The position numbers and the translations under genes were made by a program. The notes beneath the pieces were generated by a model. That model saw only the letters and a program-made list of their open reading frames with translations. It was not told the DNA's origin and did not search any database. Of a stretch of DNA of 64,000 nucleotides, positions 11,872-37,793 are shown piece by piece. Every line of letters begins with the position of its first letter. Positions within the stretch are counted from its first letter, which is position 1. This stretch comes from Toxoplasma gondii ME49 (Eukaryota > Apicomplexa > Conoidasida > Eucoccidiorida > Sarcocystidae): positions 3,186,458-3,250,457 of the forward strand of contig NC_031476.1 in the NCBI RefSeq assembly GCF_000006565.2, given 5' to 3'.

Positions 11872-14800
11872 CGTTCTTTCCTGTGAGTTCTCGAGTTGCG
11901 CGAGTCTGTTTCTTAAACTTCCGGAGCAAGTCCCCGCGAGAGAGAAAGAGAGAGAGAGAAGCGTCTACGCAGACTCGCTGCGTTTCCTCGGTCCTGGAGA
12001 AGGAAACTCAGTCCGTTGCCTCTCCAGAATCTCTACGGACGCATGGAGGAGTCAAGGTGCGTCCAGAGTTGAGGAAGAGTCGCTCCTGGACCTCGGTTTG
12101 CGTGGAACAACACAGAAGAACCACAGGGGAAGCCAATATAGATGCAGAGGCTCGGCAACGGCACCGTGGGATGGACTCCGCCGTCCAGGAAAAAGGCGCC
12201 GGAGGAAGAGCTTTCTTGTCCAGTCCTTCGTTTAGAAGATAACGCTCTGTTGAGAAGGTCTGGAGTGGAGCAAGAAGACTCTTCGCATGGGCCAGACGCA
12301 GTCGGGTGAAGACAGCAGATGCGTCACCGCGGGGAGTCGCGGCTATTCCACTTCTCTTGGGGGGATCCGCTCTGCGAAAACGAGGAAAAGACGAACTCCC
12401 GCGGGGAACGAAGAGGCAGCAATTGTCGCATGCGCGTTTCCACGTCGTTTTGGGTCGCGCCGCAGATTTTTGCGGCGGAGGAGACGGGGGAAGAAGCAGT
12501 TGGAAAAGACGCGCTCTCCCGGCATGGTAAAGAAGAGAAGAAGAGACAGGCGGATCCAGCGCCGCGCGGTGTCTCCAGTTTATCGCCGCGCTGAGCTTTG
12601 CAACGGCGAGCATGCGTTCGAGCCAGAAGGCAACTGTCTGAGTCGGAGAGGCAGAAGTGATCTTCCAGTGACTTCACTCCTGTTTTCGTTCGTTCTGAAG
12701 GCGCAAAGGCCTTTCCGTCGAAGCGCGTCTTCCTCTGCTTTTCGGGGGCATCTAGGCGAGGCAGCTAGGAACACAGGACAGATGAGCCACCCAAACAAAG
12801 AAAAAGGAAGACTGTCATGTCTACACAAAGCTGTTGTCATCTTCCTGTCTCTTCCTGTCTCGGAAGGAAACGACACGAGAAAGGATCTCCGGTCAGACCA
12901 CAAATGTTTTTTCCGTTTGTTCCTGCAAGGCGTCGGTAGACAGAAAACTGTTTGCATGAGGGGGACTGGCGGAGGAGAAGCTGTCTGTTGCGTTGCAGGT
13001 ACGTCGCCAGTTTTTGACTTCCTCAATTCTTTCACGACATCGGAGAGCCATCCAGAGTGTTCCTTGGCGACATTGCGCCGTTAACTTCTCATGCAAAAGG
13101 CCTCGAGCAGTCAAGGGTGACGGAACCGCTAACGAAATAGCAGTTTTAGGAGGGATACCTGTCACCACTGCGCTAGGAAAACTTTGGCGGAACAGTGTGT
13201 TGTTGCGGTCCGAACGGGTCGAGTGGTGTAGAGTGTACTGGAGTGTAGAAGATTCACGACTCCGAGCAGCGGTATCTGTTCTGGAAAGCACCGTCTCGCG
13301 TACTTGTGCATTGCTTGCGCTTTGCTGCAAAGTCCTAACACAGTTTCCTGTTTCCACGTCCACAAGCTTCTATGCTTGCCAAGCGCGCCTGACTACACTT
13401 CAAAGGCGCTGCGCGGCAGCCAGTGCAGCGAAGCTTCTGAAGGAAACCCAGGCCTAAGGGCATGCGTCTGTCTGGCACAGAAATATCAAGTTTTCCGGTT
13501 TCTCCGTCCGCCGGTGTAGTTGCTTTTTGCCTATCGCCAGTTCGCCATCATCTTTTCTCTGTCTCTCTTGCTCTCGCTTTTTCTCCACCCTCTCTTTAGA
13601 CGCCTTGCGGGGGTCTTGGTGCGTGGAATCTTGCGTCAAGGTCCTAGTATATGTCGGAATAGCGACCGACCATATCATTGTCACTCCTGTGAAGTACGGT
13701 CGCGTCTCGACTTCAGGAGTGAAGATCATCCTCTTTTTGAGAGGCCTCACGCGAGATCCGACAGGAGAATATCACAAGCCACAGCTACTACCACAGCTGG
13801 ACAACGGAGGGCACTCGCCGTAAATGAGTAGACAGAGTTAGAAAGCCCCCACATAACAAAGGAAACTTCGTGTTTAGACTTCTGAATGTACAGAGAAACA
13901 GAAGAGATGCTGACAGCATACACGGCCGCCAGTGTCCACAGAGGATTGAGTCGTAAATCTCGTGGACTCCTAACGAAGTCGCCTGTTAAGAGCGTGGTCA
14001 AAGTAGATACGAGCATAAGAGCTGTGAAGAAAATACGATCACGCTAAAAGCAGCAGCTTTTACCTCCTGCACAAGACCCCATAGTAGAGACACATTCACC
14101 TAAGAGGTTAATGGAGGTGAGGCTACTATAGGAAAACTGTGAACAGCAAGTTCTCCACTGAATCCAAATCAGGAGCCCCAAAATGACTTAGACCCATCTG
14201 GCCAGTTCTTTATGGAGGGCACATGTCCAACCGGGATCCTTATCGGATGTAGAACAGATACTGCGAGCGACCCCAAGAGAAGCTAATGGCACTGGGGAAA
14301 CGAGGAGGTCGCGTTACGGCTTAAACAACTTTCTAACCACCCAGAGAGAAATTGGTAAAAGAATGTCACCATTTCCTCTGTACATTCCGCCAACATGTTG
14401 GCCTCTAGCTAGATAAACACAGGACGGAGAAACTACCGACTCGGTTCGTCTCTGGCTGGAGTGCAGACAGCCCCGTCGGTGGCATGCGCGTACAAGCTCT
14501 TCGCCATATTTAACCACCAGGATTGTTGAATGCATGGCTAGGATTCGATGCGGCTTGTGTAGAATTCAAAGATATAGACACACATAGAGGTACCGAGCCG
14601 CTTTCTTGCTTGGACCTGAGTTCCGACGTCGACTGACCAACAACACTTGACGGAGGGAAAAGCGAACGAAGACCCCGTATGCCACAAGCAACGCGGCCCA
14701 GTCAAGGATTTCTACGCAGACGTGAGAGGTGGAATTCGTTTCAGAAGCGACGAAGCCTCTGTTTTTCACTGACAGAAGTCTCGCCATACACGGACCCCCC

Positions 14801-16005
14801 TGGCGTAAGCGAACAATTTCGGACAGACGCGTCTTCGCACGCTTTTCCTTTCACTGCAGGCCTTCGTCTGTCTGCTTGTTTTCGTTCCGGCCGCGGTTTT
14901 CAGCGAAAGCCTAACGACAAGCTCCCTCCTCTTCACACTTTTGTCTTGAAACACGGTCCTATGCGTCTTTCTTCTGTGGAGGGTCTGTCTGTGTGTGTTC
15001 CCCAGAGGTTCTCGCGCTGCTATCCAATCACACCCCGGAGCGCGTACCGGTCGGTTTTTCCGAGCAGATTCAGCACAAGAGTGAAAAACGAACTCGCCTA
15101 TTAGTTCGTATTTCTTCCCGCGCCTCGCCTTCAAACACAGAGGCTCCCGAGTCGCGAGACTCTGCCTCTCGCTCTGTGCAGGGGGGGAACAACACACTCG
15201 CACCGCACACGGTGTTGCATGCTCCCAGACGCGCTGCCTTTTTCTCCCGCTTTTTTCGTGTGAGGAGAAGCAGAGAAAGGAACTATTTTTCTGCGCAGAT
15301 CCGAGGGAGACACTGCCGCTCGGCTCTCGCTTCTGCTGTCCTGCTTTGCATTCTCTATCGCTTCCGTCTCACGGAGAGGACCCGGACTCGGGCGGCGGCT
15401 CGTGCAAGTCCGTCGTGAGACATTCCCCTGTTGATTTTTCTCTTTCTTGCAGAAACCGCTGAAAGCGCAGCAGAACTAGGAGAGGAAGGTCGAAGGCGAG
15501 ATACTGAGAGGGAGAAAAAGTCCGCCTCTTGCCGCGGCGCTCCGGCCGCAAGCGTGGCTTCCCTCGAGGATCTGGGAGAGGTTTAGATGCGTCCTGGCTG
15601 TTTTCGAATTTCCGCTCTTCTTCAGCGCCGTTTTTTCTTTCTTTTCTCAAAGGGGAAAACCAAAATTCGCCTGAGAGACTCTCGCGCCCCCGTCCGTCTC
15701 CGCGCTCCCAGAGGGGTCGCGTCCCCCTGCTGGTTGGGATCTTCTCTTCCGGAGGTCGTCCAGCCGAAGGGAGCGTTCTTTTTTTCTGGACTTTTTTAAC
15801 GCTGCTATTCTCCAGCGGCTCCTTTCTCGTGTATCTCCCTTTCCTTGCGGTCCGAAACTCGCTGCTCGTCTCGCACTCTGCTGTTTTCTCTTCCGACAGC
15901 CGTCATCACTTCAGGCGCCATTCTAGCCGCCGCAAGTCTTTTCGTCTCCGCGACGTTTTCTGGACTTTTGCACCCCCGACCTCGTCTTTTTTCGCAGCTC
16001 TCCTC
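11872..16005. other. Divergent intergenic region between the RAP and ISWI genes
   Basis: About 4.1 kb upstream of both genes, probably holding both promoters and 5' leaders. A minus-strand frame at 12613-12008 (Arg-rich, no clear domain) could be an extra 5' exon of the RAP gene, but no good donor ends it, so I treat it as leader. Bases 13100-14700 look non-coding. Bases 15200-16005 are pyrimidine-rich on the + strand, as is usual for a 5' leader; the + frame there stays open into the first ISWI exon but shows no protein-like features. Confidence 0.5.
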
Positions 16006-30449
<14,444 letters not shown>

Positions 30450-32977
30450 GCGGAGGTCGAGAATCCTTCTTTGTGGCCTTCAACCGAGGTGCAAAAGGCG
30501 TAGATAGACATACCTGCACATATTTAACTCTAGATGGTCTTTCTTTTTCAGTCCAAGGCAAAGACGGAGAGACGGAATACAGAGACAGCGTCGCCGCAAG
30601 TGTGCGGAGCGGACAGCTGTCGAGAGAAAAGAACCATTGTGGAGTTTGATGTGATACCAAAAAACAGCGTGTCTCCCAGTTATCGAGTCGTAGAGTTCTG
30701 TTTTTGGAAACACATTGTCTGTGTGCCATCGTGCAAGCCGTCAGTTTCGGTGTCAATGAATTCGTTTTCGAACAATGCAATTGCTTCGCCACGCCTGAGC
30801 ACAGAGAAATGTACCGGTCCAGTGTGTGAGGAAAGCCACGCAGGTGCCGAGGGGATCCTCAAAATGGGAACTCTGGAGTGTGGGTCCGCAGTTGTTTGTT
30901 TGGGCTGCAGGCCACAAGTGAAATTTCGTTTTACATGAGAGCAACTCACTCTTTGTCTGTTTTCATTCTCTTGGCGGTTGCTCTTCGCTTCTCAATGTGG
31001 TATGCAACTGTTTGTTGCGAACCCTTGCACCACGCCTCTAAAAACACGCTCGACAGTGGAATACGCTCTTAAGTCTGAAAAAACAATCTGGGCAACTATT
31101 GACGTCCTTCCGCGTCGATTGCTCTGCACACCGCCGTAGCTGTGTCTTTTTGCGGCGTGTACATTTCGCCATTCGTTGACGATGGATGGCTAGAACGAAG
31201 AAACGTCGAACCATTGAAAGACACGCGCCCTCCAGTGAGAGGCTTGTACGAGACTATTACGTTCCCCTTGTCCGCACTTCACTGTCTACAACACGAAAGC
31301 GCGAAACCGAAGCCGTTGACCTCGAAAATTGAATTTAAATCAACACAGCCCATCTATACACCCTCTAAACCTTTGCTTTACTAAAAGGCCCAGGCGGACA
31401 CAAACGTTACAAATTCAGATCCTTCGGGACTCCTGCCACATAGTGTAGGCCATCTGTTTTCAATGCAAGTGCCCTATGAAGCCGTGTCTGAGCATCCTTA
31501 GTCCTTACGATCGTCACGAAAAACCCAGTCGAACGTAATTCTGCCAGCCAAGGACGTCAGGATCTATACCAGTGCTCCAACTCGTATAAACAGGTATGAG
31601 GAGTGGTTGATCGAAAGGAATTGGGAACAAGCGGCACAAAAGGGTGAAACGTGGATGCCGATGCTGACGCGCGACGTCCTTCCTGTCCGCCAAACACCGC
31701 TCTCTGGTGCTGTTCAGTGCACGAGACAACTCCCGACGAAAATATCCAGCACACCTGCTAAAGAAGATGGCTATCCAAAGAGATGATACACAATCTCTTA
31801 GAAGTGTTCAGATAGTGTGAGCAGAGTCACCATTGGGCGCGTCGCGTTCACCAAAATAAAACTCTCCGTTTGTCGATCACGGTGTTCGAGAATATCGGAT
31901 ACGCAGTGGAAGACAGGCAAGTAAGGGTATGGAGTGGATTTTTTAATGAGGGCAGAAGTTGTGCGCGCAAAGATTATGAAATTGGATTGAGAGTCCTCGT
32001 GTGCATGGTCGAGAGAATACAGGCTGGGCAGTGGAGACGACGCATCATAAACTGCAAAAGCAAAGTGAACACTGTCTGTCTCAACAACGAAAACTGTCGG
32101 CTTACATACATGAGCGTGAAGTTGTGCGGCGGACCGAAAAAACACAAGAGCATTCGCTGTATTCATTCAGCCACTGTCGGGCAACAGACGTCGACCCTAA
32201 AACCTATTCCCAAACACATACTGACTGATGCTTATGGTGCTCTAGATGGATTCATAAGCGAATGTTGTGAACTCCAAATCGTGACTTGGCAATTGTGCTT
32301 GACTGTCCGGAGATGCAAGGAGTCTACAGGCCTCGTTTTCATGAATAATGCTACCGAGGAACTCCCTCGCCTCTACAGCGTCGCTTTCAAAATATGCCAC
32401 CACCAAATTTTGGTGGCTGGAATGAATGGCTAGCCACTTGATGCTGCACGCGTTGTGCATCTGCCAATGCTTTCCAACTCCTCTTCAAGTAAATTTGGGG
32501 GCGAAATAAGAAGCATAGTGTGTCTTCTGAAACAAGTGTTGAAAGATAACAGGGCTTCTTTGGCGTTGTTCTTCACGCTTGGACGAATCGGTTCTAATCT
32601 CTCGCCCGCCTCGTGGTCACCCGGTTTTAACCGCGAATCTGTGACAGCTGCTTCCGTGTCAGGACAAACTCACGGGGGCTAATTGCAGCCTGGCACGAGC
32701 GTTTTTTTCTTGCATCCCCAAAACGTTCAGAACGAGGCTCCGCCTCTCCTCCTTCCGTTGTATAGTGTCTTTTCGTGTACGGTTTCCGCGAAACAGGGAA
32801 TCGCGAGACGAATTGATGTGCATAGATTAAGGTTCACCACCCTCATGGGACGCAAGCGGGGAGTATAACTTCCGAATCCATTTTGTTGAAATTGTAGAAA
32901 CGCACTTTCCCTTAATGCCTTGGATGTCCCGTTTGGCCACCGACTGTCTCTTTTTCTGTGAAACGGGAGGCGCATCA
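30450..32977. other. Intergenic region with no supported gene
   Basis: The first several hundred bases are probably the ISWI 3' UTR. The rest has moderate GC, none of the purine tracts and almost no microsatellite. A 187-codon + frame at 31870-32433 overlaps a 122-codon minus frame at 31798-32166; neither shows domains, good splice sites or a convincing start, so I call neither. Confidence 0.5.
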
Positions 32978-32984
32978 AGAGACG
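32978..32984 (+). promoter_or_regulatory. WGAGACG-type promoter element
   Basis: AGAGACG matches the A/T-GAGACG heptamer described in Toxoplasma dense-granule gene promoters. It lies about 150 bases upstream of the ATG at 33133. One copy of a seven-base motif is weak evidence by itself; its value is the position before a gene with secreted-protein features. Confidence 0.35.
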
Positions 32985-33132
32985 GTGGGGGCATGATGTA
33001 CTGACGGAACAGAAGGAACGTCTCGGCTCAATGGGTAGCGCTCGTAACCAGGTTTCTTCGTCCCGCATGGGACGACAGACTTTCGAGTCTTTTTGCGTGT
33101 TTCCACAAAGAGAGTCGCGGTCGACCAAGGCG

Positions 33133-34062
33133 ATGCGACATCGATTTGCTTTTGAGTGGAGGAAAGCAAGTTTCTCATTTGTCGGCGTTTCTGCTGTCTT
33201 TCTACTCTGTCTCGACTGGCACAGATCTCCCCTTCTGCCAGCAGAATGTACTATGTCCTTTCGGCGCGTCCCTGTGGGAAATCTGCTGATGGAACCGATA
33301 AAGTCTGACTCTCTCGATGCGTTGAAGCACAGCGAAATGGGCATAAAGCGGGGAGGGACGGAGGGTGTACGCGGTAGACAGAAAATGGGCGTGGTCGAGA
33401 AGTTCTCCAGAAGCCTCAACGATGCAGCCTACTATTCGTCTTTTCTGGAGCTGAGCGCAAAGCAGACAACGAAGAAAGATGAGGACGAGGATGGTTCAGA
33501 GGACTCTGAAGATGACGAGGCAGAACGAGCGAGTTCAGCGAAAGAAGGTGAGCGCTCGGAAAAGGCAGATGAAGATTCGGCAGAAGGTGGAAATGGTTCG
33601 AGCAAAGAAGAATCAAAAGCAGATGGGGGGTCAGATGATGGAGGCGGGCATCACTTGTCTGGTGGACATGAGGCAAACACCAGCGATAAGCACGATACAG
33701 AGGAACACGCCAGCGAAAAACACGAACCAGCAGGCAAACCGAGGGAAGAGGAAGATTCAGATGGTTCTGAGAAGCGAAGTAAGACCCATCATGGGGGAAA
33801 ACGCCACTCACTTGACGCTCCCGAAAACATGGACCCCGACAGCGAGGAGCCTAGCGGTAAATACAAGGTGCAGTTCAATTTTGAGCCAGGGCTCCTGATA
33901 CCGAGTGACATGAAGGCGAAAGTGAAGCAACGGAAGGTTGCACAGGATGGCGTAGAATGGTTCCAAGTGGGAAGTGCCGAGCCTCCAAAACTGCTCAGCG
34001 TGGAAGGTGCCAAAGGGGAGGACAAATTTTTACATCAAATACACGTGGAGAATCGAAGCTAA
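33133..34062 (+). CDS. Acidic secreted protein, dense-granule-like candidate
   Basis: Single exon, 309 residues from the ATG at 33133; in-frame ATGs at 33031 and 33067 would extend it. A short basic start is followed by a hydrophobic segment, SFVGVSAVFLLCL (about residues 14-27), that reads as a signal peptide or signal anchor. Residues about 110-235 are low complexity, rich in Glu, Asp, Ser, Lys, Gly and His, and predicted disordered. The last 65 residues are more ordered, including YKVQFNFEPGLLIP and a basic KAKVKQRKV patch. I see no RRL (TEXEL) cleavage motif and no second clear transmembrane helix. Signal sequence, intronless small gene, disorder and a GAGACG element together resemble dense-granule or other exported proteins, but no known family is recognised and localisation is inferred. 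Confidence 0.7.
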   Translation: MRHRFAFEWRKASFSFVGVSAVFLLCLDWHRSPLLPAECTMSFRRVPVGNLLMEPIKSDSLDALKHSEMGIKRGGTEGVRGRQKMGVVEKFSRSLNDAAYYSSFLELSAKQTTKKDEDEDGSEDSEDDEAERASSAKEGERSEKADEDSAEGGNGSSKEESKADGGSDDGGGHHLSGGHEANTSDKHDTEEHASEKHEPAGKPREEEDSDGSEKRSKTHHGGKRHSLDAPENMDPDSEEPSGKYKVQFNFEPGLLIPSDMKAKVKQRKVAQDGVEWFQVGSAEPPKLLSVEGAKGEDKFLHQIHVENRS

Positions 34063-34316
34063 ACGTCAAAAGATCACAATTATGGGCCAGACCGTCCAAT
34101 GAAGCCTGTGTTCCTTACGGAGCGGCCCAGTACAAGGGTATTTCACAGATCTAGAATCACAGTGACGAATTTGGACCGTTATTTGCGGGCTTTCCTCATT
34201 CTTGCGAGAAGGTGAATCATAGTTTCACACACTGACTGCAAACAGTTTTCAGGGAGCTAATAGTCATCTAGGCATGTGCGTAATGTCACGCTTAGAAATA
34301 TGTATATATACCTATA

Positions 34317-34358
<42 letters not shown>

Positions 34359-37300
34359 TCTGGTGCACACACACCGTGTTGCTGGTGTGGTGGAGGTCAG
34401 GAAAAGAGAAAGAACGATTTAGAAGAAGCGAAGTGTAGTGAAACTTAAGAAGTTGTGTCGGATGGGCACAGGGGAACGGGGGGTTGTGTTTCGTTTTACC
34501 GATATGCAAGAGGAGGTACCAGTGTCCCCGCGTCGGTCCCCTGTACTACCACTTTTCCTCAAACCTGTTTTTCGTTTAATCTCGTTTGGGTGCAGCAAGA
34601 GCGAAGCGTGCTTTTGTCCTTTCCCCTCTCACTTTAAATCACCAACACTGGGGTCAAGACTCTCTGCGAATTCCCTAGTTCTGCTGCCGACTTCTGTAAT
34701 ACGCTCTCGTTTCTCCCTCACAGGTGTATTGACAGGGACTGACGGGGATATGTAGGGACGTGCACAGATACGAAACAAGGTAGCCGTATGCATCAATCAC
34801 GAGTGGAACGGCACCTCATCGAGCAACGGTGCTCAATATTTCCTTAGAGCTCGGTCCAGTGGTTCGTCGCTCACAGTTTTCTGATAGGCTGTCACATCCC
34901 CTTGTGGGCAACGAAAATGCACTCTGTCATCATGTTGAAGACTGACTTGGGGGTGGCCTCGGCAGGGTCCATCCATGTCCACGCTTTGCACGTAGCGAGT
35001 GCTTCGAATCAAAGGCCCCGACCTGCGTCTGGATGGGGACGCAACTGCAGATGGGCATTGGCTTTCTGACTACCTTTCTATGCAGCCTCAGCATTTACCA
35101 TCCTTTGTCCTGGTGGCTGCAGCCAAGCCTACCAATCGGGTTCACTCCGACACCAAACGCTATCTCAGTAACGCCATCTGCGTATGTCCGCATTAGCCTC
35201 AATAAATATCTCTCTACCTATTCATAGATATCTTTAACTCACCTCTTTACTTCACTTGTGTATCCATCTGCCTACACCTGTATCCGTATTTTCCACTGTC
35301 TATCTAGTCTCCAGCCATGCAGTCACTCCTCAATTTCTGATATGTAGAGTCGTCTAAAGAAGCTTCCTGTTTAGACTGGCACGTACCTACTTGGCCCGTT
35401 TTATCTCACCCACGCCAGGAAGGAGTTTGCGGTTAGGTCACTCCACGAGGTGATCTACCAGTTCGTAATTAGGTCTCGTCCACTCTGTCCCTCTGATTGA
35501 TTTTTTGCGCACCGGGTCGTCCGCCATACGTCCAAAAACCAATTGCATGCGCGCGTCATTCGGAACGCGTATGATATGCGAATTCCCCTCACACACAGCG
35601 CCGTGTTTGCGATGCTTAGTTTCTTCAGCTGAAATCGATACACAGTCGGTCCGATCACTCTTCATGGACAAAACCGCTAAACACCACCTAGAATATCATC
35701 AGTGGTGAAGCCGTAGACATCGTCTGAACTACCGTAGAGTCTCGGGACAAACCGGATTCTCACGAAACCCGGCATGTGATGCCGGTTGCACAAGAGAACT
35801 CCAGTGCACTCTGAGAACACGTATAGAGCTACACTGATGCTCTTTCGGGCGAACCGCAACCCGGTGTCCATTAGCTGTATGAGTTGCGACTGGAAGTCGC
35901 TGGACACTCACACGCCACCCCGCGACGAGTGTCGCTGAAGCGCAGCACTCAGTGTTCGAGATGGTGAATCTTTGGTGGCGGTCTATGCGTGTCAGGGTGG
36001 CCATTGATTCGGAAACTACAGCGATAGCTGTGTTCTGGCAGCGCCTCCGAGATAGAAAACCAGATCGAATGTGCGTGCCGTCTACCATCGCTATCAGTGA
36101 TAAAGCTCCGAACTGGACGCTACTGGCCTCTCGCTTTATCCGGTTGTGAATCTGGCTACCCGAGCGCGCTGGGCAGTGAGTGGCGTTGGTTTCTGCTGCA
36201 GTTTGGAACAGGGGGTTTCGCCACGTGTTTCAGTCGGATTCCGCAAATCGCGACTCTCCAGTGGTGCCACATTGGGCAAAACCGGAACGTTTTAATGGCA
36301 GTCTGACGGGGAGTTTGGCACTTCGGTATCACACTGTCCCACAGTGCCCCGTCACCGGGTGAAATCAAAGACTAGTGGACCCACCTCGAACTAAATGACC
36401 CCGACAAAAGTGCACAACTGCCTGGCAGTCAAGCAAAGGTTGGAATACCAGGTCGGAGAACACCCCAGTTAACCACACGAGAACCTGATTAGGCCTCGGC
36501 GCATCCTGTCGCTGTGCGATCACCTTGGAGGCGTCGGGTCGCGCCGGACCCGTGGTAGAGCCAGCGAAACGCGTACTCCGGCAGGTCGGGTCTTCACTTT
36601 AAGCGCCACGCATGGTGGCCCTGACGAATCTTGTGGAGATGCGTGAAAGAGATACGAGGTCGCCGACCCTTCAAGCGCGTAACAGCTGGGGTGGCGAGAG
36701 TCTCCACATGGTACAGAGGTCACAAAGAGCGTTCCGCATCCTAGCATCATCTCGAATCGTGCCAATGGAGTAGCTGAGGTACGCCTTGCAATGCAGACGT
36801 ACCGACGTGATTCTGTAGCGCACTGTACTGAACCGTCTTTTTCAAAAGAAAATAACGTATTCAGAGCATGCATCACGCGACTCCACGTCCCTGAAGCCAC
36901 AGTGTGTAGAGGCTCTCGGAAGTATCTGACGTTCTATCAAGTGCTTCTGTCTAAGGCTTCGATAGGACATCCGCCCGCAGCACATATATGACGTAGGCAC
37001 AGAGTGACCAGCCAACAAAGACAGGTGCATCGGTAGACTGAATGTGAACCAGGGGGATCGTTGTTCGGCTGGAATCCACGCAGTGTTCTGTATACGTATA
37101 GAATGCTCAGGTCGGTGCAAGGCGAATGCAGCGAGAACCAGCATTGCGTCTAGATTCCCGTACAGCTGTATTAGTAATACGATATGTCGCAAATGCGCCG
37201 GCACAACGTGTGACAAACAGACGCCTATTCAGCCTGGGTTTCCTCGTGTAGAGACACGGAGCCTGCCGACATTAGAAACGCTTAGGAACTTGAGTCGTTG

Positions 37301-37793
37301 ACAGTCAACTGCATATTTAGTTTGACCGGTCTTTTACGTGGTAGCTGGACGCTTGGCGAAACAAGGAAGCGCCAGAAGAATGGTGGACGCCGTCGTCCTC
37401 ATCTCCCTTGAAACCAGTAACCCGGAAGAGTCCCAGATTACTCTTGTCTTCTCTCAGGTATACTTGCATGTATCCCTTCCCTCGCATCTTCTCTGCATTT
37501 CTGCTCTCTTCGACTCTGCAAAAGGGAAAGCGATTGCCGCTCACACACACATCTCTACGGCAACAAACTGCTTGTTCTCCCTCTGCCCGCAAGCCATCAA
37601 GACGGAAAACGTACTGAACGCCCGATGGGAGAAAGACACAAAACGAGCGCGAAACGAAGCGGGTCAAAGACCCACGACGACAAGGAATACAAAAGATACG
37701 ACGCGCGCACAGAGAGAAGATCCCAGTCACTTTGCTCGCCATGTCCCCCCACATCCGTCGACCTCCTGTGACGCTAGCTTTGCTGAACCTTTC
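34063..37793. other. Convergent intergenic region, no supported gene
   Basis: About 3.7 kb between two genes that converge here, so it should hold both 3' UTRs. Small frames occur on both strands with no domain or splice support. The 35.4-37.3 kb part has even base composition and no repeats. One TA microsatellite is listed separately. Confidence 0.5.
34297..34357. repeat. TA microsatellite
   Basis: (TA)n run of about 30 bases with TATACC and TGTGCATA flanks. It is the only long TA array between about 30.5 and 41 kb. Confidence 0.9.

Noticed and set aside
12008..12613. Arg-rich minus frame as a 5' exon of the RAP gene
   Set aside because: It looks like a targeting sequence, but the only phase-compatible exit is a poor GTCCAG donor. 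The ATG at 11871 has a good context, so I left this as leader.
13747..14016. Hydrophobic minus frame considered as a nuclear copy of mitochondrial cob or cox
   Set aside because: The sequence does not resemble apicomplexan cytochrome b or cox proteins as I know them.
31870..32433. 187-codon + strand frame in the 30-33 kb spacer
   Set aside because: It has no domain, no clear ATG context and no splice sites, and it overlaps an equally long minus frame. Length alone is not enough.
33010..33080. tRNA-like D-arm sequence (GGCTCAATGGGTAGCGCTC)
   Set aside because: No acceptable B box or acceptor stem pairing could be found downstream, so it is not called.
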